NCBI GenBank assembly: GCA_946482585.1
Contig: CAMLSI010000185.1
Span: 1 to 9,702 of the forward strand
Direction of reading: 5' to 3'
DNA length: 9,702 bases
From: an uncultured Lysobacteraceae bacterium
GTDB taxonomy: Bacteria; Pseudomonadota; Gammaproteobacteria; Xanthomonadales; Rhodanobacteraceae
The translations under genes were made by a program, and so were the position numbers. Below, piece by piece: positions 1 through 5,749 of the stretch; the first letter of the stretch is position 1; each line of letters starts with the position of its first letter. The notes beneath the pieces were generated by a model. The model saw only the letters and a list, made by a program, of their open reading frames with translations. It did no database searches and was not told the DNA's origin.

Positions 1-396
1 CAGCAGGGCATGGTTCGCGAGCAGATGGTGCTGGAACGCGTCGAGAAACGCTTCGACCTGCGCCGGATCGATCGGTTTGTGCCAGACGTCCTCGAAGCCG
101 GCATGCCGGCAACGCCGTGCGGTCTCGGGACGGTAGTCTCCCGTAACGGCGATCAGGCGCGCGGGCACGCCGCGATCGCGCAATGCTTCGGCCACCGCGC
201 AGCCGTCGAGATGGGCGAGGGCGACGTCGAGGAAGACGAGATCGGCGTGCATCTCGACCACGCGGCCGGCGACATACGACGTGCCGCGCGGCTCGATCAC
301 GCAGGCGGAGCAGCCCGTCAGCCGCGAGAAGGCGGCAAGGGTCTCGGCGAAGGCGAGGTCATCGTCGACGACGGCAATGGAGCACGAAGAAGGCAC
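1..396 (-). CDS. Response regulator receiver-domain protein (partial, runs off left edge)
   Basis: Translating the minus strand from a GTG at 396 gives 132 residues without a stop to the window edge. The sequence is a CheY-like receiver domain. It has an acidic pocket DDD at residues 11-13 after a hydrophobic strand (SIAVV), a phospho-acceptor Asp57 in LVFLDVA, the conserved Thr85 in LIAVTGD, and Lys107 in WHKPID. All key receiver residues are present, so phosphorylation by a histidine kinase in the cytoplasm is expected. The GTG is chosen because no ATG lies upstream in frame and it sits just before the first beta strand; a weak GGGA lies about 8 nt upstream. The receiver fold is complete by about residue 125. 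Whether an output domain follows, or this is a single-domain regulator, lies outside the window. A strong stem-loop separates it from the upstream same-strand gene, so it is probably not co-transcribed with it. Confidence 0.88.
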   Translation of the reverse strand, partial: MPSSCSIAVVDDDLAFAETLAAFSRLTGCSACVIEPRGTSYVAGRVVEMHADLVFLDVALAHLDGCAVAEALRDRGVPARLIAVTGDYRPETARRCRHAGFEDVWHKPIDPAQVEAFLDAFQHHLLANHALL

Positions 397-486
397 GAGC
401 GTATTCCCGGATGGTGGGCTGACTGTCGATGATCGGCCGTTCACGCGGCGTGGAGATCGCGGGCAGAGGCTGCGTCGTGGCGCTCG

Positions 487-527
487 CGCATCGCGGGCCG
501 CTGCCACCGGCAGCGGCCCGCGATGCG
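487..527 (-). terminator. Perfect 19-bp stem-loop, putative terminator of the BNR-protein gene
   Basis: Positions 487-505 and 509-527 are exact reverse complements with a 3-nt loop (506-508). The structure begins one base after the minus-strand stop codon at 529-531, so it fits termination of that transcript and insulation of the receiver gene downstream. No run of T follows the stem on either strand, so it is not a textbook intrinsic terminator. It may be a U-less terminator or an mRNA-stabilising 3' hairpin. Confidence 0.65.
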
Positions 528-528
528 A

Positions 529-2847
529 TCATTCGGTCCCGTAGCGGAACAGCAGATCGCCGCCGCCCATGTCGTAGTCCCAGATGCCGCGGCCGTAGGT
601 CGAAAAGCGCGCGGTGTTCAGCGCGGGCACGTAGTCCACGTGCCAGTACACGTTGTCCGGCGCGCCGTTGCCGATGTCGACCCAGGTCGACGTCGCGCGG
701 TCGAAGTAGTACGGACCGACTTCGGTCGCGGCGAAGAGCTTGTTGCCGTCGGGCGAAATGGCGAGGTTGTAGACGAGCGTGTTCGGCAATCCGGTGCTCA
801 TCGGAACGAAGCTCTGGCCGTTGTTGACGGACACGTAGACCGCAGGGCCGGAATAGCCGGCGCCGGCCACGTAGAGCGTGTTCGCGCGCGCAGGATCGGG
901 CGTGATGTTGGTGCCGTAGAAGAACTGGCCCTGCGGCAAGGTCGTCACGGTCTTCGTCCAGTTCGCCAGCGGCGTCGTCGAGGTGAAGAAGGCCGCGGTG
1001 CCGGTCGCATCGACATTGGCCATCGCAAAGCGCACGGCGGGATTCTGCGGCGAGTGCGCGAGCGCCGTGATCTGGCCGCCGAAATCGTAAGTCCCTTCCT
1101 GATGGGTGATCGCGCCGCTGGACTGCAGCGCGCCGCTCCAGGTCAGCCGCAGCACATGATTCGGTCCGTTCGTGGAAGCGCCGCCGCCGAGCCACGCGAC
1201 CTTGGAATTGCTCGGGTCGGCCGACAGCGGCGGCAGGAACAGGGTGTTCTGCAGCGTCGCGTTGCCGAAGTCCCACGTCGGCAGGATGGGCGCGTTGGTG
1301 GCTGCACCGGGATCGATCAGCGTGAAGCCCGGATAGTTCATCCAGACGGTCGCGCCGCCGTCGCTGCTCGTCAGGTGCGCGTAGTCGCCGCTGATCGCCT
1401 GCGTATACGAGGCGATCGCGGTGGCCGGCCGCGCCGCGCGCTGATAGCCCTGGTCCTGCGCGCCGATCGACAGCGAATAGGGCGGCGTGCGCTGTGTGTA
1501 GGAATCGTAGTACTGCGCCTGGCGCATGCCGCTCAGCGTCAGGTTGGTGACCGTCGCGAGATTGTCCGTGGACTGATACAGCCCGCCGTCAGTGCCGACC
1601 AGTATCAGGTTCGGATATGCCTTCACGAAGCTGATGTCGGCATGCAGCTTGTTGGCGACGTTGGCGTAGTAGTCCGACCAGTCGTTGACCGCGGTGAATG
1701 TCTTGCCGCCGTTGGTGGAGCGAAACAGGTTCACGGAACCGAAGAACACGTAGTTCGGATCGTTCGTCGGCGTTCCGACGGCCATGCGCAGGTAGCTCGT
1801 CGCGGGAATGGGGGCGCCGAGCACGCTCATGTGCGCCCAGGTGTCCTGGTTTTCCGCGGAGAGCGCGCGGAACACGCGCGTCACACCGGCCCGTTCGAAG
1901 AACGCGAAGAAGTAGGGCGTGCCGTTGAAAATGCCTCCGGTCAGGCCGACTTTTTCGTCGACAGTCTGCGCGTCGACGAACAGGTAGACGTTGGTGACGG
2001 CCGTGAGGGCGTCGTTGGTCTCGACGCGATAGATCTGCTTGCCGACCATGAGGTACACCTTGTTGCTGCCCTGGCCCAGTGCGAACAAGGCCACTTTTTC
2101 CGGTGCGCCGCGAAAACCGAGATCGGCGAACGTGGCGCCGCGGTCGTTCGAACGCAGCAGCCGCACCTTCCACGCGGAAGCGGCGACGTCGTAGTCCCTC
2201 ACGAGCACGTAGATCTGCGTGCCCGCGACATCGCGCGCGGCCACGTAGGTGACGCCGCCCCAGTTGGCCGGCTGGTAGCCGCCCGACGGCGACCAGCTCG
2301 CGCCCTGGTTGTCGGAGTAGTACATGTCGCCGTTGGTGTCGTCGGCGGCGACCCAGCGTTCCGGCACGCCCACGCTGCCGGCCATGCGCTGGAAATTCTG
2401 CACGTTGCCGGGTGAGTTGAACTGGCGCGCATCGTTGAGCGGCTGCCAGGCGAGATTCGCTTTCAGGCTGCGCCACAACTGGCCGCCGTGCGCGAACGCG
2501 GTGAGGCGGTCTGTGGCCGGGTCGTAGTCCACGTCGGACACGCGCCCGGTCTGGTTGCGGGCGCCGCGTTCGCGCCAGGTGCCCGCGGGTACGGCGAACG
2601 GCGCTTCCGGATTCAGCGCACGCGCCTCGCGTTTCTGCGCCCGCGTCGCGGCATCGAGCGCGCGCCAGTCCAGTCCCGGTTCGTGCCGATGGAGGCTTTC
2701 TATCCATTCCACGCGGCGCCGCGCACGGTCGCCGTCTTCTTCGCCGCCGATCTCGGTCGGGGCGGGACGAAGCGGCGATGCGGGCGTGAGCCACCACGCA
2801 CCCGCCGCCAGTGTCGCAGTTGCCAGGACAATACGAATGAAGCGCAT
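529..2847 (-). CDS. Secreted BNR/Asp-box (sortilin/VPS10-like) beta-propeller protein
   Basis: This 772-residue protein has an N-terminal signal peptide (basic start MRFIR, then a hydrophobic run VLATATLAAGAWWL at about 7-20), so it is exported. The rest is a repeat propeller of the BNR/Asp-box type. Asp-box-like motifs (S-x-D-x-G-x-[ST]-[WF]) occur at about 178-185 (SDNQGASW), 233-240 (SNDRGATF), 377-384 (STNGGKTF), 495-502 (SDGGATVW) and 673-680 (SVNNGQSF). Family hallmarks are GTDGGLYQS at 418-426, GAQDQG at 462-467 and TYGRGIWD near 750-757; such motifs recur in bacterial sialidase-fold and VPS10-like proteins. I see no convincing catalytic signature, so a binding or polysaccharide-related role is a guess. 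The protein ends GDLLFRYGTE, resembling the motif near the end of the FG-GAP protein at 8051. The start is the ATG at 2847 (GGAA six bases upstream), preferred to an in-frame TTG at 2859 because the signal peptide begins there. It is divergent from the amidohydrolase gene. Confidence 0.88.
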   Translation of the reverse strand: MRFIRIVLATATLAAGAWWLTPASPLRPAPTEIGGEEDGDRARRRVEWIESLHRHEPGLDWRALDAATRAQKREARALNPEAPFAVPAGTWRERGARNQTGRVSDVDYDPATDRLTAFAHGGQLWRSLKANLAWQPLNDARQFNSPGNVQNFQRMAGSVGVPERWVAADDTNGDMYYSDNQGASWSPSGGYQPANWGGVTYVAARDVAGTQIYVLVRDYDVAASAWKVRLLRSNDRGATFADLGFRGAPEKVALFALGQGSNKVYLMVGKQIYRVETNDALTAVTNVYLFVDAQTVDEKVGLTGGIFNGTPYFFAFFERAGVTRVFRALSAENQDTWAHMSVLGAPIPATSYLRMAVGTPTNDPNYVFFGSVNLFRSTNGGKTFTAVNDWSDYYANVANKLHADISFVKAYPNLILVGTDGGLYQSTDNLATVTNLTLSGMRQAQYYDSYTQRTPPYSLSIGAQDQGYQRAARPATAIASYTQAISGDYAHLTSSDGGATVWMNYPGFTLIDPGAATNAPILPTWDFGNATLQNTLFLPPLSADPSNSKVAWLGGGASTNGPNHVLRLTWSGALQSSGAITHQEGTYDFGGQITALAHSPQNPAVRFAMANVDATGTAAFFTSTTPLANWTKTVTTLPQGQFFYGTNITPDPARANTLYVAGAGYSGPAVYVSVNNGQSFVPMSTGLPNTLVYNLAISPDGNKLFAATEVGPYYFDRATSTWVDIGNGAPDNVYWHVDYVPALNTARFSTYGRGIWDYDMGGGDLLFRYGTE

Positions 2848-2851
2848 AGGT

Positions 2852-2920
2852 CGTTCCAAGGTCTCATCGATATAGGTCTGTGGTAGCGCGGATCGTCGCC
2901 ACCGGGTCGTCCTTGGAACG
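2852..2920. repeat. 10-bp inverted repeat (arms 2852-2861 and 2911-2920)
   Basis: CGTTCCAAGG at 2852-2861 is the exact reverse complement of CCTTGGAACG at 2911-2920, with 49 nt between. The left arm lies 5 nt upstream of the ATG of the minus-strand BNR gene and contains its GGAA ribosome-binding candidate. The arms could be paired operator half-sites, or could fold in the minus-strand leader RNA and hide the ribosome site. Ten exact bases can also arise by chance in a window this size. Confidence 0.45.
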
Positions 2921-2980
2921 GAGCTTCAGCCGAAATCCGAACAAAGTGCATTGTGGGAACACGTGCCGCCTCCGGCGCGT

Positions 2981-2994
2981 CGGCGTGCACGCCG
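2981..2994. repeat. 14-nt perfect palindrome upstream of the amidohydrolase gene
   Basis: CGGCGTGCACGCCG equals its own reverse complement. It lies 118 nt upstream of the amidohydrolase ATG and could be a dimeric regulator's operator. In GC-rich DNA such palindromes are not rare, so the functional call is weak. Confidence 0.3.
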
Positions 2995-3100
2995 GCGTGC
3001 GCCATCGGCAAACCAGGCGCATGCCGATTCGCCCACCCCTGACTACCGTCGCTTGCGCGCATGGCGGCCGTCGGCCAGCCTGCGCCGATCCCTTATCGCC

Positions 3101-3106
3101 GAGGAG
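3101..3106 (+). promoter_or_regulatory. Ribosome binding site deciding the amidohydrolase start
   Basis: GAGGAG ends 5 nt before the ATG at 3112. It supports that start over the in-frame ATG at 3061, which has no such signal and would put 17 residues ahead of a good signal peptide. Confidence 0.75.
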
Positions 3107-3111
3107 CTCCG

Positions 3112-5175
3112 ATGATCCGCCTACTCGCCGCCGCACTCGCGGTCTGCCTTCCGCTCAGTGCCTTCGGTGCGGACAGCGTCCGGTACACCGCGATCTTCGG
3201 GGGGCGCAACGTCGGCCACGTCAAGGTCGACATCGACGGCCGCAAGGCCGCCGTCGACTTCGACATCAAGAACAACGGGCGCGGCCCGACGATCGCCGAG
3301 TCGATCACCTTCGGCGCCGACGGCCTGCCGGTGGACTGGAAGATTTCCGGTACCACCACGTTCGGCAGCAAGGTCGACGAGCGTTACGCGAACGACGGAT
3401 CGCGCGCGACCTGGAAAGATTCGACCGGCGCCGGCAAGGCCGCGACCAAGGCGCCGGCGCTCTACGTGGCGCAGAGCGGCAGCCCGTGGTCGAACCAGAT
3501 CTACGTGCGCGCGCTGCTGAAGCGGCCGGACCTCCGCATGCCCGCGCTGCCCGGCGGCACCTTGCGCCTGGAGAAGGGCGCGACCCTCCGTGTCGAGGGC
3601 AAGGACGGGCCGCGCCAGGTGACGCGCTATGACCTCTCGGGTATCGACACGACGCCCGACACGCTGCTGCTCGACGACGACGGCACGTTGTTCGCGACCG
3701 TGTCGCCGAATGCGATCGTCGTGCGCGCGGGCTACGAGGGCGAGGAAGTGCGCCTGCGCAAGCTCGCGGCCGACTGGGCGACGGAGCGCTACGTCGGCAT
3801 CCAGCGCGAGGTCGCGCATCAGTACGGCGGACCGGTGCGCATTCGCAACGTGCGCGTATTCGACGCGCAGAGCGGCACGCTGACCGAGCCCGTGGCGGTA
3901 GTCGTCAACGGCCGCGAGATCGCGGCGATCGAGCCGCACGACAGCCCCGCCACACCGGGAGAAACCACGGTCGACGGCGCCGGCGGCACGCTGGTACCGG
4001 GCATGCACGAAATGCACGCGCACGTGAGCCAGGAGGGCGCGCTGCTCAATCTGCTCGCCGGCGTGACCACGATGCGCGACATGGGCAACGACAACGCCGT
4101 GCTGGACACGCTGGTGCGACGCATCGACAGCGGCGAGATCGCGGGACCGCACATCGTGCGCTCGGGCTTCATCGAAGGCCGCAGTCCGTTCAGCGCGAAC
4201 AACGGCTTCGTCGTCGACAGCGAGGAAAAAGCCGTCGAGGCGGTGCGCTGGTACGCGGCGCGCGGCTTCTGGCAGGTCAAGGTCTACAACAGCATGAATC
4301 CCGCGTGGGTGCCCGCGGTCGTCGCCGAAGCGCACCGGCTCGGGTTGCGCGTCGCCGGCCACGTGCCCGCGTTCGCGACCGCCGACCAGATGATCGAAGC
4401 CGGCTACGACGAGCTGACGCACATCAACCAGTTCGTGCTGGGCTGGGTGATCGGGCCGGGCGAAGACACGCGCACACTGTTCCGGCTGACGGCGCTCAAG
4501 CGGCTGCCGGCGCTGGATCTCGGCAGCGACAAGGTGAAGCACACGATCGACCTCATGGCCCAGGGCAAGAGGGCGATCGACCCGACGCTGGCGATCCACG
4601 AGGCGCTCACGCAAAACCGCGACGGCCAGATACCGCCGGGGGCGAAGGATTATTTCGATCACCTGCCGATCGGCACGCGCCGCGACATGATGAAGGCGAT
4701 GGCCGACACCTCGGACCGCGGCGACGATGCGGCCTATCGCGCGGCGTTCGACAAACTCATCGGCGTGGTGAAACTGCTGCACGAGCGCGGCGTGTTCATC
4801 GTGTTCGGCACCGACACCGGCGGTTCCTTCAGCTATCACCGCGAACTCGAGCTGTACCAGAAGGCCGGCATGAGCGCGTCCGACATCCTCATGCGCGCGA
4901 CGCTCGACAGCGCGCGCTACCTCGGCGAAGACCAGCGCCTCGGATCGATCGCGAAAGGCAAGCTCGCTAGCTTCTTCCTCGTGCCCGGCGATCCCACGCA
5001 GGACATCAAGGCGATCAAGCGCATCGCCATGGTCGTCAAAGATGGCGTGTTCTACTACCCGAGCGAGGTCTATCCGAAGTTCGGCATCACACCGTTCGCC
5101 GATGCGCCGAACGTGACGCCGGCGAAGGCGGCCCAGGCCGACGCCGCGCCGCAGGGCGGGGCGCATCCGCACTGA
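3112..5175 (+). CDS. Secreted metal-dependent amidohydrolase (imidazolonepropionase-like) with N-terminal extension
   Basis: This 687-residue protein starts with a signal peptide (MIRLLAAALAVCLPLSAFGA, cleavage near residue 20), so it acts in the periplasm or outside. Residues ~21-235 form an extra, apparently beta-rich domain (YTAIFGGRNVGHVKVD onwards) that I do not recognise. From ~241 a standard amidohydrolase begins: a small beta segment (IRNVRVFDAQSG), then PGMHEMHAH with metal ligands His302 and His304, Lys390 in WQVKVYN (candidate carboxylated lysine), His417 in AGHVP, His437 in LTHINQ and Asp568 in VFGTDTGG. The full TIM-barrel metal-site set is therefore intact, and the C-terminal GKLASFFLVPGDP strand is typical of the superfamily. 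Relatives hydrolyse cyclic amides or X-Pro-type dipeptides; the substrate here cannot be told from sequence. The last ~25 residues are Ala/Pro/Gln-rich. Its 3' end overlaps the convergent small gene by 89 nt, and no clear terminator follows. Confidence 0.92.
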   Translation: MIRLLAAALAVCLPLSAFGADSVRYTAIFGGRNVGHVKVDIDGRKAAVDFDIKNNGRGPTIAESITFGADGLPVDWKISGTTTFGSKVDERYANDGSRATWKDSTGAGKAATKAPALYVAQSGSPWSNQIYVRALLKRPDLRMPALPGGTLRLEKGATLRVEGKDGPRQVTRYDLSGIDTTPDTLLLDDDGTLFATVSPNAIVVRAGYEGEEVRLRKLAADWATERYVGIQREVAHQYGGPVRIRNVRVFDAQSGTLTEPVAVVVNGREIAAIEPHDSPATPGETTVDGAGGTLVPGMHEMHAHVSQEGALLNLLAGVTTMRDMGNDNAVLDTLVRRIDSGEIAGPHIVRSGFIEGRSPFSANNGFVVDSEEKAVEAVRWYAARGFWQVKVYNSMNPAWVPAVVAEAHRLGLRVAGHVPAFATADQMIEAGYDELTHINQFVLGWVIGPGEDTRTLFRLTALKRLPALDLGSDKVKHTIDLMAQGKRAIDPTLAIHEALTQNRDGQIPPGAKDYFDHLPIGTRRDMMKAMADTSDRGDDAAYRAAFDKLIGVVKLLHERGVFIVFGTDTGGSFSYHRELELYQKAGMSASDILMRATLDSARYLGEDQRLGSIAKGKLASFFLVPGDPTQDIKAIKRIAMVVKDGVFYYPSEVYPKFGITPFADAPNVTPAKAAQADAAPQGGAHPH

Positions 5176-5386
5176 TCCGGAGCAGTCGATGCAGCCACAG
5201 GCGGCTGTGTCGCAGCCGGCGCAGTTCGCGCTCGTCGAACGCCACCTTGCCCCGGTCCGGCAAGGCGAGCGCGAGTTTCAGCGCGGGGCCGATCGCGCCG
5301 TTCTGCCGGATCGGCGGCTCCGTCGGGGACGACGCCTCGAGGTGTTCGTCGTCGGCGGTACAGGTGGAGACGACGACGTCGTTCAT
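5087..5386 (-). CDS. Small hypothetical protein, 99 residues, convergent overlap with the amidohydrolase gene
   Basis: I do not recognise this protein. The start is the ATG at 5386, preceded by an excellent ribosome site (AGGGGTGA, four bases before the ATG). In the first ~71 codons nearly 90% of third positions are G or C, as in the neighbouring genes; the opposite strand's competing frame has only about 70%. Residues 1-30 are acidic and Ser/Thr/Pro-rich (MNDVVVSTCTADDEHLEASS), and 32-71 look helical and basic towards the end (ALKLALALPDRG, then ERELRRLRHSRLWLHRLLRI). The last ~28 residues are Arg/Pro-rich and lie wholly antisense to the amidohydrolase 3' end, where codon usage degrades. The gene may have been shortened or extended there by rearrangement. 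There is no signal peptide or membrane segment. It stands alone: the patatin-like gene upstream on the same strand is separated by two strong stem-loops. Confidence 0.55.
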   Translation of the reverse strand: MNDVVVSTCTADDEHLEASSPTEPPIRQNGAIGPALKLALALPDRGKVAFDERELRRLRHSRLWLHRLLRISADAPRPAARRRPGPPSPASRSAHRRTV

Positions 5387-5390
5387 GATT

Positions 5391-5398
5391 TCACCCCT
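5391..5398 (-). promoter_or_regulatory. Strong ribosome binding site for the small minus-strand gene
   Basis: On the minus strand AGGGGTGA lies four bases before the ATG at 5386. It matches the anti-Shine-Dalgarno sequence well and is the main reason for placing the start there rather than at the upstream in-frame start near 5590. Confidence 0.6.
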
Positions 5399-5601
5399 GG
5401 CAGTGCCGCGTTGCGGCGGTTGATCCGTAACCTGCCAGCAGAGGACGCCGAATGCCTTCCGGAAACCTGTCGATTCACCGGATGCTGGTTCACAAGGCAT
5501 TGTCGGCTTCGCGCGACGGTTGTGCGCGGTGATTCGCGTGGACAGGCGAGATGCATGCGATGGCCGGCGAGCTCCTCCTCCGGGACACACCGCACCGCGA
5601 A

Positions 5602-5636
5602 CGCGCCAAGGCCGCCTGTCCGGCGGCCTTGGCGCG
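5602..5636. terminator. 15-bp stem-loop, second terminator-like hairpin
   Basis: Arms 5602-5616 and 5622-5636 are exact reverse complements with a 5-nt loop. Five more bases outside (GCGAA at 5596-5600 with TTCGC) can pair after a small bulge. No T-tract follows on either strand. It lies about 115 nt beyond the stop of the phospholipase gene, on its downstream side, and could back up the hairpin at 5702-5735 or be a processing or stability element. Its strand is undetermined because it is symmetric. Confidence 0.55.
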
Positions 5637-5701
5637 CATTCGCGAACACCTGTCGTTGAACCATCTGCGTACCTCAGACCTCTCGTCGAAGTCGGCCGAT
5701 A

Positions 5702-5735
5702 CCGGCACGGCTCGCGGCGGTACGAGCCGTGCCGG
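5702..5735 (-). terminator. 13-bp stem-loop just after the phospholipase gene stop
   Basis: Arms 5702-5714 and 5723-5735 are exact reverse complements around an 8-nt loop. The structure begins 14 nt past the minus-strand stop codon at 5750-5752, where a transcription terminator is expected. No T-run follows, so termination without a U-tract, or Rho-dependent termination with a protective hairpin, is more likely. Confidence 0.6.
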
Positions 5736-5749
5736 CACTGCGCCGGAAA

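Larger units (their letters stand above)
2848..3111. promoter_or_regulatory. Divergent intergenic region between the BNR-protein and amidohydrolase genes
   Basis: This 264-nt stretch must carry the promoters of both flanking, outward-facing genes. Two structures are visible. One is a 10-bp perfect inverted repeat, 2852-2861 against 2911-2920, next to the BNR start. The other is a 14-nt perfect palindrome at 2981-2994. I could not pick out -35/-10 pairs with any confidence and see no gene here. Confidence 0.55.
5387..5749. other. Non-coding interval with two strong stem-loops
   Basis: This 363-nt stretch holds no frame with convincing protein character; several frames are open but have Arg-rich, shadow-like translations. 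It contains the stem-loops at 5602-5636 and 5702-5735, the ribosome site of the small gene at 5391-5398, and presumably that gene's promoter, which I could not identify. Confidence 0.55.

Noticed and set aside
10..432. 140-residue open frame on the plus strand at the left edge
   Set aside because: It is antisense to the receiver-domain gene, whose phosphorylation residues are all present on the minus strand.
523..2415. 630-residue open frame on the plus strand opposite the BNR gene
   Set aside because: Antisense shadow; Arg/Val-rich without domain character, while the minus strand has Asp-box repeats and a signal peptide.
3121..5172. 683-residue open frame on the minus strand opposite the amidohydrolase
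   Set aside because: It is the antisense shadow of a high-GC gene: composition dominated by Arg, Ala, Val and His with no motif, while the plus strand has a signal peptide and a full set of metal ligands.
5245..5265. 7-bp inverted repeat (CCTTGCC/GGCAAGG) that could terminate the amidohydrolase transcript
   Set aside because: Short stem, no T-tract and inside the likely coding part of the small minus-strand gene.
5189..5659. 156-residue plus-strand frame just after the amidohydrolase, with a GGAG-like site before its ATG
   Set aside because: Third-position G/C is clearly lower (about 70%) than in the opposing small gene, the translation is Arg-rich, and it runs through the 15-bp stem-loop. 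The ribosome-like site keeps a small doubt.
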